A stretch of DNA of 64,000 nt from Amoeboaphelidium protococcarum (lineage: Eukaryota; Aphelidiomycota; Aphelidea), in the NCBI GenBank assembly GCA_023515745.1, contig JALECJ010000258.1, positions 624,501 to 688,500 of the forward strand, written 5' to 3'. The position numbers were made by a program, and so were the translations under genes. The notes under the pieces were generated by a model that saw only the letters and a list, made by a program, of their open reading frames with translations, ran no database searches and was not told the origin of the DNA. Positions 12,144-24,684 of this stretch are shown here, in pieces (position 1 is the first letter of the stretch; the number at the start of each line of letters is the position of its first letter).

Positions 12144-14526
12144 TCACTTGGACTTCTCAGCCATAGCATTCAGAGCACTGCCAGCCTTGAACCACTCCAG
12201 CTGATTCTCATTAAAGGTGTGATTCAATGGGATGTCCACAGTCTTACCGCTGGCCTTCTTCACTTGCATAGTAACTGGCTTACCCGGTGCCAGAGTGGAT
12301 ACTCCCTTCAGGGTGACGCGATCAGTTGGATCAATCTTGTCATAGTCTGCAGCGTTGGCGAATGTTAGAGGCAACATTCCCTACTTCTTCAAATTGGTCT
12401 CATGAATACGGGCGAATGACTTCACAATGATGGCAACACCACCCAGGTGACGTACTTCAAGTGCAGCGTGTTCACGGCTAGATCCTTCACCATAGTTCTG
12501 GTCACCAATGACAACCCAACCGACACCGTTCTTCTTGTAGTCACGAGCCACAGCAGGCACGGCATCATACTTGCCATTGAGCACATTCTTGACTTCATTA
12601 GCCTTGTTATTCTCAATGTTGATGGCACCGATCAACATGTTGTTGGAAATGTTGTCCAAATGCCCACGGTACTTCAACCATGGACCAGCTGCACTGATAT
12701 GGTCAGTGGTACACTTTCCCTTCACCTTGATCAAGATTGGCAGGTCGGTTGGATCCTTGCGGTTGAATTTTGGGAATGGAGTCAACTTCTACAGACGATT
12801 GCTCTTTGGATCGACAACAACTTGCACATTGGCACGCTGCTCTGGTGGTGGCTGGTACGTGTTCTGACCAGGATCGTACCCTCTAGCAGGCAATTCATGA
12901 CCAGATGGTTCTCTAAACTTGAACGGCTTACCATCCTTGGTCTTCAACTGATCCTTGGCAGGATTGAAGCGCAAATCTCCACCAAAAGCCATAGCAGTCA
13001 CCAGCTCTGGAGAAGCGACGAAAGCATGGGTGGCAGGATTAGCATCATTACGTCCAGTAAAGTTTCTGTTATACGAAGTGATGATACTGTTCTTCTCACC
13101 CTTCTTCACATCCTTTCTGTCCCACTGACCGATACATGGACCACATGCGTTGGCAAGCACAACACCACCAGCGTCGGTCAACACCTCCATCTGACCATCG
13201 CGCTCAATGGTGGCACGGATCTGCTCTGAACCAGGAGTGATTGTGAATTGAGACTTGACCTTTAGACCAGCATCCAGAGCCTACTTGGCCAGATTAGCAG
13301 ATCTGTCCATATCCTCATAACTGGAGTTGGTACATGATCCAATCAGGGCAACTTTCAGCTCAGTAGGCCAGTTGTTCTTCTGAGCAACTTCAGCAAACTG
13401 ACTCAAAGGAGTGGCCAAATCTGGGGTAAATGGACCATTGATATAAGGCTCCAGCTTGGAAAGATCAATTTCAATCACCTAATCATACTTGGCACCTTCA
13501 TCAGCACGCAGATTGTGTGCAAACTTACGGGAAGCCTCAGCAATATAAGTACGCTTGGTAGCATTCAAATAATCTGCCATTCTGCTATTGAATGGAAACA
13601 GAGAGGTGGTTGCACCAATCTCGGCTCCCATATTACAGATAGTGGCCATTCCAGTACAAGACAGAGAGTCCACACCAGGACCAAAGTACTCAACAATGGC
13701 GCCGGTACCACCCTTGACGGTCAAGATACCAGCCACCTTCAAGATAACATCTTTGGCCGATGTCCAACCGCTCATCTTACCAGTCAACTTGACACCGATA
13801 ACATTTGGACACTTCAACTCCCACGGAATATCAGCCATCACATCGACAGCATCTGCACCACCGACACCAACGGCCACCATACCCAATCCACCAGCATTTG
13901 GGGTGTGCGAGTCAGTACCAATCATCAGACCACCAGGGAAAGCATAGTTCTCCAAGATGATCTAGTGAATGATACCACTACCTGGCTTCCAAAAGCCGAG
14001 TCCATACTTGGCACAGGCAGAAGACAGGAAATCATACACCTCCTTGTTAATGTCTTTTGCACGAGCCAGATCCTTCTCACCGCCAACCTGCGCCTCGATC
14101 AAGTGATCACAGTGCACAGTCGATGGAACGGCAACAGTTGGCATACCGGCAGACATGAATTGCAGCAGAGCCATCTAAGCCGTAGCATCCTGGCAGGCAA
14201 CACGATCTGGACGCAGACGTAGATAAGACTGACCACGCTTAATCTCCTAGTTCTTGGCGTCATCCAAGTGACCATACACAATCTTCTCAGAAAGGGTAAG
14301 AGGTCTCTACAAACGTTCACGAACAATCTTCAGATTATCCTCAATTCTCTTATAGTTGATGTATTAGTTCTTTTCCAGGTTATTCATCATCACCTTGTTC
14401 AACTACTGGCCAACATTGCTCTATGTGGCCAGTTTCCTGATCATACCCAACTTCTACATTTATATTAAATCAGAAACTGATAAGAACTATTGATATAAGT
14501 ATAAAACTAACCTTTGAAGTCTTCAT
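12144..14526 (-). CDS. ACO2: Mitochondrial aconitase
   Basis: Near-complete match to aconitase, 774 residues. A short first exon (14512-14526) joins through a 58-bp intron (14454-14511) to the main exon; starting instead at the ATG at 14459 would also work. Signature parts include [10 protein letters not shown]-like [30 protein letters not shown], the iron-sulfur cysteines in GSCTNSS (about residue 378) and CGPC (about 443 and 446), GNRNFTGR-like NRNFTGRND and [14 protein letters not shown]-like [15 protein letters not shown]. It isomerises citrate to isocitrate in the TCA cycle. The basic, Gln/Asn-rich N terminus fits mitochondrial import. Four codons read TAG where aconitases commonly have Gln, for example NLKKQG and DATAQMA. 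Confidence 0.97.
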
Positions 14527-14967
14527 AATGGCTATATAGTAATCCAAAGTTACGATATATGCAAAGTACAAAGTCACAGACAGACAGACGAAGAAGGAAG
14601 AAGAGGCGGAACGAAAAAAATCTTTCAACTGTGAAATTCACAACGAACGATTGAACGAGCTAGAAACGGACGAACCAGCGAAGGGCGAGCGCGACAAAAT
14701 GTGAAAGGTTGTCTAACGAGGGGAGAGAGAGAAACGTCGTAGGTGAAAGAAGAAGAGCGGTATGAATGAGGAGCGCGCAGAGTTTGTCACCTATTGTGAA
14801 TCTCCATACGCGCACCATTCATCACTTCAGGCGTTAAATCAATGATTTTCTGCTAAATAGTCAAAGAAATTGCAAAATGGCGAGATCAAGTTCACTTTCA
14901 AACGGTATATTAGCAATGAACTAACATGTAACTATTAGTCAGCTGCTCACGAAGCCGACATCAGTAC
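14527..14967. other. Intergenic region between ACO2 start and ARMT1 end
   Basis: About 440 bp holding the aconitase upstream region and the ARMT1 3' flank. It has purine-rich stretches with short GAGA runs near 14580-14760. I see no coding frame of protein-like composition and no named motif. Confidence 0.5.
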
Positions 14968-16395
14968 TCAGTTCAATCTGCCGGGATGATACTGAATGAT
15001 GCCGTATTTACCGTTTACGAGCCAAGAGTTTTTAGTGTTCTTACCACCGAGAGTACTATGATCATTGTCAAGTTCAATCTTATCAATATTACAGGCGACA
15101 GAGGGATCTCGTAAGCCGGCCAACGTTTCAGCCTTACAAGTTCTAAGAGCGAGTATAGGCGCGTTCAACTAACTAGTTAATCCGTTGACGGCCTCTTGGA
15201 ATGGAGTGGTATATGGAAACGGATAGTTACAGTCATACACCAACTTTCTATAATTTAAATCGCCTTTGAAAATAATAAGACGACAATCAGCGCTGTTAAA
15301 TTGTTGTAGGAGATCTTTCCCATATTGAGGAAGATGCCAAAATGAGAGACCTGTAGTCCAAATATAGGATGATTACAAAGACCATTGACTATCAGTAAGA
15401 AACTTTTACCATTTTACAGCTAGACTTGCGCATAAAGCATCACCGCACGCGATCAATTACTCTAAAAGCCAATGCACGTCAGCTTCGCTTGCATCACTGA
15501 CGAACCATGGCAGGATCTTACAGTGAAAGACTACCCGACTTGCCACACCTGATTAGATCAACCAATCTGCCAGAATTAAGTCTTAGAACAACTCACTACC
15601 AGCATTGTCCAGTACAATATGGTATGTGCCACTGGAAGACAATGTCACTGATTATTACTTCAAATAGTCCCAGACTTGATCACAGTCATTGCTTATTAAA
15701 TTCACGTCACTGTCAGCATGGACGCTAGAGACTTTAGAGGCAAGGATTTCCTCTTAAGACTTACCAGCATTGAGTGAGAGATCTGCCTAATTTCCCCAGA
15801 GAGACGCACGTATAACGTGTAAAAATACATCTTTGTGGAAGGTGGAACTTGAATGTAGATCACAGAGGGCTTCGAAAGACGCAGCTGCTCCAGTTATATC
15901 ACTGAGATGTGATTAAAACGACATCTGTTTGCTATGATGAAAGTAATCATAACCATTCTGTAGCCAGTAATTAGCTGTAAATATTTCGGCAACTTTCCGA
16001 TAGATCAAACACTCTGCATACAGCCATGGAACGTCTAACCAGCAGCATGACTAATCACTACCAACTCGGGATGTAGCAAAATATTGATCGCATTCCAACC
16101 AGATATTAAACTCGATTGCAGCATCCTCGTCATTAAGCAATGACAATTTAGTGTAAATAGAAGTGACACGCTTATTACACTGTAGCTCATATCTTAATTT
16201 ACTCAAATCAGCTATGATCGACTTCCCTTACTGAGCCTCTGTACCAGGTAGTGACTATAGTCTACGGCATACAGTGTCAATTATCTGAGTCAGTATTACG
16301 GGAACTCTATTCAATAGAGTGTGTCTAGCAAAACCATCTTTATTCAGATTACCAGTTAATGCTTCATACGGTGGCGACCATTCGATTCGGCTCAT
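14968..16395 (-). CDS. ARMT1: ARMT1/DUF89 damage-control phosphatase family protein
   Basis: A 475-residue intronless frame; an in-frame TGA precedes the chosen ATG at 16395. The C-terminal half carries the DUF89 metal-site signatures: IVLDNAGSELFSDLLLADWL, WFVSDA, and IIFKGDLNYRKL followed by TTPF. The closing block ALRTCKAETLAGL, then WLVNGKYGIIQY, is typical of ARMT1. Family members are metal-dependent phosphatases that clear reactive sugar phosphates, and human ARMT1 has also been reported as a carboxyl methyltransferase. The conserved Asp and Asn residues are present, so it should be active. Expected in the cytosol. Confidence 0.9.
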
Positions 16396-16697
16396 GATTT
16401 TAGATCTCACTTGCGTGAAGAAACGCCCTAACGCGACACTGATTGACTAAAGCAACTCTGATCAAAGTAAACGATCGAAGAAATTTCTCATGGCAAAGAT
16501 GGTTATAAATCGGGAACGGTGAACATTTTAAAGATCTTTTATATTTACTTGCGTATCATAATCAAATATAGCAAAATCAGCTCGATCATCGTATGCATGC
16601 TTTCTAAATTCGCAACTCATCGTGTACTTACTTTGTCAGGACCATGGCGTATTGTTGTCTAACAAATAAATACAATATACCCATGGCATTCCTAAAA
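16396..16697. other. Intergenic region between ARMT1 start and RRM gene end
   Basis: About 300 bp on the upstream side of ARMT1. I see no gene and no repeat here. Confidence 0.4.
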
Positions 16698-18880
16698 TCA
16701 CTTCCATATATCATCAGAAAATAGATTATTGACAATACTAGGCGGGTAACTCAACTTGTCAACAGAGCTCTGCCCCGCCACCGCCGCCAAACGTTCATTT
16801 ACAAAAGGATTAATCTTTGCAGATTTAAAGGATGGAGAGAACAACAACAAATCACGGTCCTTATCGTGGTTGGTGGAAGTTCCAGGGGACGTTGGAGCAC
16901 TCAAGCTAGTTCTTGAATTACTCTACATACGCTAAGTGGACATCAAAAGGCGATCATCCTAAGACTTGAAGCTATTATGCAAGGAATTGTACGACGTTTA
17001 ATAGCCACTACCTTGCACCAAATCACCTTACATAACGCTAGCTGGGCGTTGCATGAAATCTTTACGCATAGGCATATCATAATCTTGATTCTGTAGGTCC
17101 TATCCACTAATCTTCATCTACCCAGCAAAGGATGCATTCAAGTAATTCAAGTTCACCGGAGTTGAATATGGAGAAGGTGTGGTAGCATTAGAGATATTAC
17201 TTTATGCACCAGAACTGTACGATGTTACGTTTCTCACATTGTAAATGCTGCGTTCTGGAGTAGCATACTAGCCTCCTGCACCTCCGTGGCCAGCAAATTA
17301 CACTGTCGGACGAGGTGATCTTATGAACTGAGCGTCACCTCTGAAAGCGCTCAATTGTTGATTACCAATAGACTGAGGACTTGCAAAACTAGACAATGTA
17401 CCACCAGAACCATTGCTATTGCGACCCCAGCTAAGACGTACACGGTTAGTACCAATGAGGCAACCATTTAATTGCGTGATGGCCTATTCAGCAGATTGGC
17501 GGTGCACATAGGAGACAAATCCACATCCCTTGCCTGGCGGTATCTTTACATACGTGATAGGACCAAATGGAGCAAAAATTGATGCCAAATTTTCCTCAGA
17601 GACGTATCCATTCGTCAACCCACCGACAAATACAGTAGTGTTAGACTGGTCATTGACAGGTGGTTACATGATCTAATTGCAGCCTTGAGTAACACCCAGA
17701 TCGCGAGTAGCACCATTCATAAAGCCACCATTTACAGAGCCACCATACACAGCAAAGTTTACAAGATTGTTGAAGCGATTCTTTGGTGTAGCCATAGAGA
17801 TCCTCATTGCACGGGAACCGCATAAGTGACCTTGCATCTCCATCATGGCACGCTACTACTCCGACTCCTCAGTGAAGCGCACAAACCCATAGCCACGCGA
17901 TAGACCAGTCATAGCATCAGTTACCACTTTAGCAGCTCTGCATGAAGGGTAGTACTACTGAAAAGTCTACAACAGAATGTCATCGTCAACATCAGGCCCA
18001 ATATCTCCCACAAAGATTGAATACTCAACACCAAGATATTCTCTACACAAAATGATGATATTATCAATAACAATGATAACAGTATGAAAAATGAATAAAC
18101 TCACTTTTTGTCAACGATACCTCCACCAGAGGCCCAGTTCAACTTGAAAACTTTGTTGGTATTTGGAATGATGGTGCCATTGAGACCAAGCAAAGCCTTC
18201 AGAGCCCGGGCATGAGACTGAAAATCCACGAAGCAGTAACCAGAATTCATCCTACACACAATGAAGGTCAATATCAAAGTTAAATAATATACGCATTATG
18301 CTTACCCGGTAAACTTATCGCGAATCATCTTCACATTGACGTGCTCACCATAATGTGCCCATGAAGATTTGACAAAATTCTCGTCCATCCACGGCTCCAG
18401 ATCTCCCATCCAGAGCGTGGTCTTATCTTGATCATCCATTTGCTACGTTGGTTAATGCTCCTATTACTACTACAACGGCTAGGCATGCCGATGAGCCTAC
18501 GGAAGAGGAGGCGGAGGAGTAGAACTGCCAAAGTTGACCAGAGAACGCCCAGTGTACCCATCATCAACCTGTTGACCAAAAACTGAGTGAGGTGATGACT
18601 GCTATCGTACTGATGGTGTATGTGGTACATACTACAACTACTCAACTGCAGATTGATTAACTACAGGATTAGTTGAAGGTGATGATTGTACAACACGTGC
18701 ATCATCATTAGCATCAAAATGATCATCACAATGAACAATGTCATTAGACGAGGGAGCACTAGTGACCATTGTATTTTGGTGTTAGTCACCAGCAGCAACG
18801 CCCATAGACATGGAATAGACTGGGGACGCGTCTTGCTTAAAGTTCTTTGGTGCTTATGAGAGTTGATATGAAGTGGACAT
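16698..18880 (-). CDS. Three-RRM RNA-binding protein (NAM8/NGR1/RBP45-47 type)
   Basis: Three exons (18306-18880, 18105-18251, 16698-18042) with introns of 54 and 62 bp, both ending TGTGTAG, encode 688 residues. Three RRMs follow a Ser/Gln-rich leader: RRM1 [17 protein letters not shown] with [11 protein letters not shown]2 [17 protein letters not shown] with SRGYGFVRF, and RRM3 [19 protein letters not shown] with KGCGFVSYV. This order and the octamers match NAM8/NGR1 and plant RBP45/47, which bind U-rich RNA in U1 snRNP-dependent splicing or in mRNA decay. The C-terminal 300 residues are low complexity, rich in Ser, Asn and Gln. Both introns fall within the RRM1-RRM2 part. Confidence 0.9.
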
Positions 18881-19222
18881 TGTTGTGGTGTGATAAAAAG
18901 AGTCAAAGCCTCTTTCCTCTCCCTTTTAAGTTGTTTCAGAAACTCGAAGAAATCAGTCAACCTTAAGTTTGTTTCACACGTTGATATTTTCGTGCTTTTC
19001 ATCCGGTCGTTGATTCGTTTCAATTGAACATTGGCCATACTTTGTACTTACTGTAAAGTTATGCCACTCTCTCTTTGCTGCTTGTTATAGTCAAATTACT
19101 TATAGCATGTCAAGTGGTAAATCACGGTAATCGGGTAATAATAATCAAACAATCTTCTTACATATTTAATATTTTCATACTGATTAAAAATTCAATAGAA
19201 AGGACAACATCAGTAGACGCAA
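18881..19222. other. Upstream region of the RRM gene
   Basis: About 340 bp between the RRM gene start and the tetraspanin stop. A minus-strand open stretch starting at 19038 runs into the RRM gene in another frame and lacks family similarity, so I treat it as untranslated leader. Confidence 0.4.
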
Positions 19223-19891
19223 TCACTCCTCGCGTCTTGATGCAATCAATGGGGAAACTTCTTCAACGTTGATTGCATGTAAATTCTTACGACGACTTCC
19301 CAGAATGGCAATAAACCAGCACGCGAACAGCAAACTCAGCAGTTGTAAGGCTGTAACTGCAACAATAGACGATCCAAACAGTATAGTGTTATCATTGACT
19401 TGGTTGATAAACTTCTCATAACAACCCTCCGTCACATTACGATCAATACCACAAGTCACAGGGATCGCGCGGTCGGTGGTGTTATAGAAGCCACAACAAT
19501 CAAAATACACTTCAGCATCAGTAATGGGCTTTCTATTTCCATCGTAAGCGCTCTGCCACCAGTGGTCTAAATCATGCTCAGCCGAGTCTTTTCTCAGGTA
19601 GCCGTAGGTGCCCAATGCAATCTCACCGGCAATCAGCAATACGAGTAGAACAACGTAGAAAAACATGATGAATCTAGAATTGTTAGATATTCCAAGACAA
19701 GACAGCAGTGAGCATAATATTATCAGACCACCAAATGTGAGCAGTGCCACAGCCAATGATGATTCGAGAATAGCAGTCTTCAAAGGCAATAGCAAATAGC
19801 CTCCTATCAGCAACAATGCAATCCCAGCACCCAAGAGAATCACATCAAACAGCAGGGATATATTCCTAGCTAACCCAAGTCTAATAGTCAT
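19223..19891 (-). CDS. Tetraspanin
   Basis: A 222-residue frame without any TAR codon, ATG 19891 to TGA 19223. Four hydrophobic helices fall at about residues 12-32, 41-64, 72-95 and 180-205. The large extracellular loop between helices 3 and 4 contains the diagnostic CCG (YFDCCGFYN) plus two more cysteines (VTCGID, EGCYEK), enough for two disulfides. An Asn-X-Thr site lies in the loop (NVTE). Tetraspanins organise membrane microdomains at the cell surface or on endosomes. A polar C-terminal tail ends SRREE. It is divergently arranged with the small basic gene 50 bp away. Confidence 0.9.
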   Translation of the reverse strand: MTIRLGLARNISLLFDVILLGAGIALLLIGGYLLLPLKTAILESSLAVALLTFGGLIILCSLLSCLGISNNSRFIMFFYVVLLVLLIAGEIALGTYGYLRKDSAEHDLDHWWQSAYDGNRKPITDAEVYFDCCGFYNTTDRAIPVTCGIDRNVTEGCYEKFINQVNDNTILFGSSIVAVTALQLLSLLFACWFIAILGSRRKNLHAINVEEVSPLIASRREE

Positions 19892-19941
19892 TTCTTTACC
19901 AAAACTAATACGCAGAATATTTTAATTTAAAAGAAGCAGTG

Positions 19942-20154
19942 ATGGTAAAAAAGAAGTATAAAAAGAAGCACAAAGGGGTACAAGTTTTCTCTGCAGATGA
20001 TGAATCAGAAACTTACTTGAAAGAATCCAGTCATCCTCTCTTTAAGCGTTTCGCACACACGTGCCGTAATATTGTCGATCGTTCCTTTTAGGAGCATGAA
20101 GGTCTATATGAAACAAATATACCTCATAAATAGGAAAAGCAGAATACAACTTGA
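19942..20154 (+). CDS. Small basic protein of unknown function
   Basis: A 70-residue frame from ATG 19942 to TGA 20152-20154. The N terminus is strongly basic (VKKKYKKKHKG), followed by an acidic stretch (SADDESETYLKE) and a segment with two TAR-coded glutamines. No family is recognised. It fits tightly between the tetraspanin start and the hemerythrin stop (27 bp away), which is in keeping with a real gene in this compact genome. A further 3' exon cannot be excluded, and with one stop codon in 64 a chance frame of this size is possible. Confidence 0.45.
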
Positions 20155-20180
20155 ACATAAATTAGAATTTACTCAATAGT

Positions 20181-20918
20181 TCACGGTTCTCCGCCACTTG
20201 TAGTCGCATATTTCCAGTAATCAGAATGGATCATGCTGACTAGTGGAAACAGTAAGCCACGCACCAGCGAGGGGACTTCTTTAAACATGAGAGCCTGTTC
20301 CTCCGCGCTCATGTGCTTATAGACGAAAGCAGTATATAAAGACATAGGCTATGCACTTTTCTAAGCTGCTTTCTCCACCTGATCGCGTAACTTCATCAAC
20401 GGTACAGGATCTGGCCATGTTTTACGCACGTCTTCCGCATTGAAAACACCTTCCTCCTGTTTCAAATGAGGCAAAACAAGACTTTGTAGCTTCTCAACTA
20501 ATGCCTTCAGTTTTGCACCATCAAACTTTGTCTTTTTGTCCAAGAATTCTTGGCACAACTTCTGGCCTTCTTCCAGCGTAGGAATCAGTTCATCGTGCTG
20601 ATCTTTGAACAACTTTGTCTCAGGAAACAAATCTTTAGTAACAGGGAATATGACTTCCTCTTCATGATGATGGTGATGCTCAAGATTAGTTAATGCCACT
20701 AAAGCATAGTTGCAAAAAGAGACAATATCACGATCACTGTTAACTTTTTCAGCATTCTACAAGCATGATATCAAAGTAAACAATGTCTAGTGTATATCAC
20801 TAAGTCTTACCTCAACAATCTATTGGAGTGATCTACGAACCACTCTGTGAATGATTCTCAAAGAGCCAGTAAACTCCTTATAGACGGGATGTTCCACATT
20901 TGACGTAGCTTCAGGCAT
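20181..20918 (-). CDS. Hemerythrin-domain (HHE) protein
   Basis: Two exons, 20811-20918 and 20181-20756, with a 54-bp phase-0 intron ending CTTGTAG, give 227 residues. Iron-ligand motifs of the HHE fold are visible: H in RIIHRVV (exon 1), the cluster LEHHHHHEEEVIFP, FKDQHDELIP and LPHLKQEEGVF, followed by a C-terminal helix containing MIHSDYWKYA. HHE proteins bind a di-iron centre and oxygen or act as redox or iron sensors. No second domain is visible. The His run is encoded within the conserved helix and is not an artificial tag. Confidence 0.85.
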
Positions 20919-21093
20919 TATGATTTTGATTTTGATTTACAAAAGTTGAAACGAGGCGCATCGGATTAAAAGTTACAGTAGTTGTTAAGGGCGATCGTTT
21001 CGGATAATCTCCGTAAAGTGTTGCTATGTGATCAACTAAAGTAAATAAATTGATCGATTTAAAATCTTATTTATAATAATATTGTGGTTTTAT

Positions 21094-21931
21094 TCATTAT
21101 GGGCAAGTCGCCAGTTTCCAGGCGCTGAGGATATGATTGGCAATGGTGTCGACTGCGACGCCATTCTTCACCTAAGCAAAAACGGTCGGCCCATCTTGGC
21201 GCATCAACTTGGCGTCTCTGTCCATAATGGAGAGATCAGAGCCAACAATTTCCGCTAAATCAGTCTTGTTGATAATTAATAAGTCAGACTGACTGATGCC
21301 AGGCCCACCTTTACGAGGAACCTTGTCACCACCCGCGACATCAATCACGTAAATGATGTAATCAGCAAGTTCCCTGCTAAAATTTGCGGCCAAATTGTCG
21401 CCTCCGCTCTCAATGAGAAGCAGTTCGGTCTTGAAGTTGGCCTGTAACTTTTCTAACGCAAGCAAATTTGCAGAGATGTCTTCTCTAATTGCAGCATGAG
21501 GACAGCCTCCCGTTTCGACAGCCACAATTCTCTTTGGGTCTTCTAATGCATTGTGCTTCACCAGAAACTCAGTGTCTTCTTTAGTGAAAATGTCATTAGT
21601 CACACAGGCAATGTTGTATTTACTTCCAATTTCTTTGCATAGAGCAAGCATAAGCGCGGTTTTACCACTTCCAACAGGCCTACAGATGGTGAGTTGACGC
21701 CGCAATTCTATAGTAAACAAGTAATTATAGTTACCCTCCGATACCGACAGTGAAGGCGCGCTCGCTCCAGTCGCGTTCATGGTACTTTGGCATTGGGCGC
21801 GCCGTGAACTTTCCCGGACTGGTCATAACTTCATGTGTATGACCGTGGTCTCCATGCTCGTGATCATGCGAATGTGAATGTGAATGGGTATGGCCATCAT
21901 GGGTGTGAGTATGCGAAGAACTTCCAGCCAT
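21094..21931 (-). CDS. UreG: Urease accessory GTPase UreG
   Basis: Two exons, 21735-21931 and 21094-21679, with a 55-bp intron ending CTGTAG that splits the P-loop. The protein has 260 residues. It has a His/Asp-rich metal-binding N terminus (about residues 6-33), P-loop [26 protein letters not shown], the CPH metal motif in [25 protein letters not shown] and NKTDLAE. UreG uses GTP to load nickel into urease, with UreF, UreH and UreE. The His-rich leader, as in plant UreG, probably stores or senses nickel or zinc. No urease gene lies in this window. The terminal codons are CCA TAA TGA, read Pro-Gln-stop. Confidence 0.95.
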
Positions 21932-22165
21932 ACTTTGTTATAGATTGTTGGATAGGTGAGTGAATTCCTTCAAAAGCCGGTACTAACAGTAAAGCACTAA
22001 CTCGCAAGGGCGCTTTGACTTTAAACATAGCGCTCCCTCCCACTGGCTCGGAATGCGGAAAAATCACAGCCGATCGATCGAGGAGCCGAATTCAGTTCTG
22101 AAACGGATGTTTCTCCAACAATTGCGTCAGCATTATAGCGTTGTTGTATTGTAGGAAGTATTAAA

Positions 22166-23785
22166 ATGTGGAGTTACCTGGGGAGGACTAGAAATAAGTT
22201 GATCATGTAGCTTTTGGTCTTTGGGCTCATTGTTTTTACAGTGTTAATGTTACTTCAAGTGAGAACTGTCAGTAGGCTCTAATCACACTCGATAACCAAG
22301 TATAAAGAACGAAACATACAAGTAAAAGCTAGACTGTTTCCTCGGGGCCTCCACAATGCATCTGAATTGGAATGCTACAATATTAGTGCGACCTTTATAT
22401 AAAAGTTCTGCAATTATAAGAGACTTGCTGTCGTATCTCCTCTACCAAAGCTGTCATCGATAGTCTCTTTTCAGTTGAAACAATGGTGTAATTTCACCTC
22501 TTTATATTAGCTGTAGGACGTAACTTCTTAATAATTAGCTTCTGGTAAGCGGTTTGTAGTATTGTCACAACATCCTTTCTAATAAACCGAGGTGGAGTTC
22601 CGCGGCGATGATTATGATCAGATTTTCTGGATAAATCCTTTGGCAGATGATTTTCTTATAGCGAAAGAGCTGGTGGAATAGTATTAGAGAGATTTTTAAT
22701 CTAAATTGGGATAATAAGTTTTAGATTCTGATCATTTTATGGAGTATGTTCAAACAAGGGTCAATTAGTTTTAGATTCACTCTGATTACTGGCGCCGATA
22801 TGATAATTCTAAATCAAGTACTACTGAATTGAAAGTTTCCAAAGACGGTAACATGAGAGTGGCTATAAATTCTACCTATCCTGGATTTAATGAGACTAAT
22901 ACTAACAGCTGCACATTACAAGGACTTTATACTAAATCAGCTAATCGAGAGTATGATCCACTGATTGAACGTGTGTCAGAAACGGTAAAGTTGGCGCGAT
23001 TAAGTTTGCAGAGTAGCAGTCAATAATAGAATACTGTCAACATTCTCACTACATACTTCCTTAGTTAAAATATTGATAGATAAAGTGAGTTGGATTATTC
23101 GCTGCTCCATAATGTTCATTTGGATCGTGTTAGACTGCATCTATGGACCGATTAGAAGCCTACAACTAAGGATGTACTGTCTAAACTATAAATCACCTAG
23201 ATGGATAATCTGAAAATACTAAAATCACGGTATTAGTAAAATTACTTTGATTATTTCTAGTATGCAAATCGATTTTTGAAGAATGAGGTGGTTGTCATTT
23301 AAAATTCTGATATCGTTTGGCCTTAAGACTCTATAAACGCGCTTCTCCAATCACTCAGGCAGGCTCCTGTGGGAACAATGTATGCTCTGTCACGACACAC
23401 TATGGATATTACGTTTCCGCTTAGTGTATGTAAATCGGCACTACGTGGACACAACAATAACATGTGTCAATAGTATTCTGGCTCTCATGATGTTATTGCA
23501 TTCATTCCACCCGTTGATCCGATGTTGCTGCGACAGCTCAACTTCAAATAGAATACTTGGGGCGCGGAGAATGTCGTTATTGAACTGTTCAGGTATTACG
23601 GATGGACTGTGCTGAATCCATGTCATTAGATTAAAATAATACACATACACTGCTCTAACTAGCGTCGAGCTACTGGAGCGCGAATAAATCCTCCAGCCAC
23701 AGGTCTGAGGACATTGCGGAAGAATACTGTGGCCTATCCGACTGTATTGCCCATTTAAGAATATTAGTCAAACGCAAGCTTATGA
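22166..23785 (+). CDS. Type II membrane protein, probable Golgi glycosyltransferase
   Basis: A 539-residue intronless frame, ATG 22166 to TGA 23783-23785. A single N-terminal membrane anchor (about residues 15-35, QLLVFGLIVFTVLMLL) with basic residues before it indicates type II topology. The C-terminal third has nucleotide-diphospho-sugar-transferase features: VVIQNSDIVWPQDSI with a single acidic NSD, then MYALSRH, a segment with HDVIAFIPPV, WGAENVVIEL and LNPCHQIKIIHIHC. These resemble uncharacterised protist and fungal glycosyltransferase-like proteins. Several Asn-X-Ser/Thr sites are present. The donor and acceptor are unknown. The catalytic assignment rests on motif pattern only. Confidence 0.6.
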
Positions 23786-23947
23786 TCAAATCTGTGATGA
23801 ACATACTATAATAGAATGGATTTTGATATCTATGACACACTTATTAACCTTTCTGCTTAAAAGTGAATCTTGTAATAAGATAGATATCTACAGGATTATG
23901 AGGTTAAGAGATACACGAAATCTATCTTGTATATGGTATTCACTAAA

Positions 23948-24684
23948 TCAAGAAATCAACTTTGACACGATCCAATCTAATCCTTCTGTGAGGCCCTCGC
24001 CAGTGACGGCACAACAGGCTTAGATATGCCACTATCGATCCTTAAGAGATGTCAGCTAAAGACTATTAGATATTTACGAGGCAGAGAGGGCTCCTTTCAT
24101 GTCCTATTTATTTGCGAAAACAAGCAGCGCCGAATGCTTCAACGTTTCATTCTCCATCATACGATGAAGTTCCTGCTTACAAACGTCTATCCTATCCTTA
24201 TCAGTGCTATCAATAACCATTATAACCGCCTACATAATAGTTCATTTTACCAATAATTATAAAATATAATGTAATGTAATAGATTGAAAAGAGGTGGAAT
24301 TATTACCTTGGTGTTGATGTAATATGTTGACCATGTGGCCCTCAGTCCCTCTTGTCCACCAAGATCCCACATTATAAACTTGATATTCTTGTACACAAAT
24401 TCCTCCACATTCGATCCAATCTACAAAAATCATACCAACAAAAATCTACTCATTACACATATATCTATAAAGAAATTTACAGTAGGAGTAGTTGCAACAA
24501 CCTGGTTCATAAATCTACACAATAATCATCACATAAGTAACAAATTAAATCCACAATGCTGTAATCATTCATACAGTTTGTAAAGAATCGTAGTCTTCCC
24601 AGCATTGTCTAAACCGACTAGTACAATTTTATACTCTTCCTTCCTCCAGAGAAGTCGCGATAATCGACTCAATAATATGCCCAT
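23948..24684 (-). CDS. ARL5: ARL5 small GTPase
   Basis: Four exons (24575-24684, 24481-24514, 24307-24420, 23948-24229) with introns of 60, 60 and 77 bp, each ending TGTAG, give exactly 179 residues, the usual ARL5 length. The N terminus MGILLSRL has the myristoylation Gly2. G-motifs are [11 protein letters not shown] before IGSNVEE, WDLGGQE, NKQD in FANKQDMKGAL, and [12 protein letters not shown]5 acts at the trans-Golgi, recruiting GARP for endosome-to-Golgi transport. The in-frame TAG within NKQD decodes as the invariant Gln, direct evidence for the code. The second exon is only 34 bp. Confidence 0.95.

Noticed and set aside
12447-13229. Long plus-strand open frame of 260 codons opposite aconitase
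   Set aside because: It lies antisense to strongly conserved aconitase codons and has no family pattern; it is a shadow of that gene.
20630-20700. His run that could suggest a cloning tag
   Set aside because: The histidines fall in the conserved HHE helix of hemerythrin and are encoded by mixed CAT/CAC codons, as in family members.
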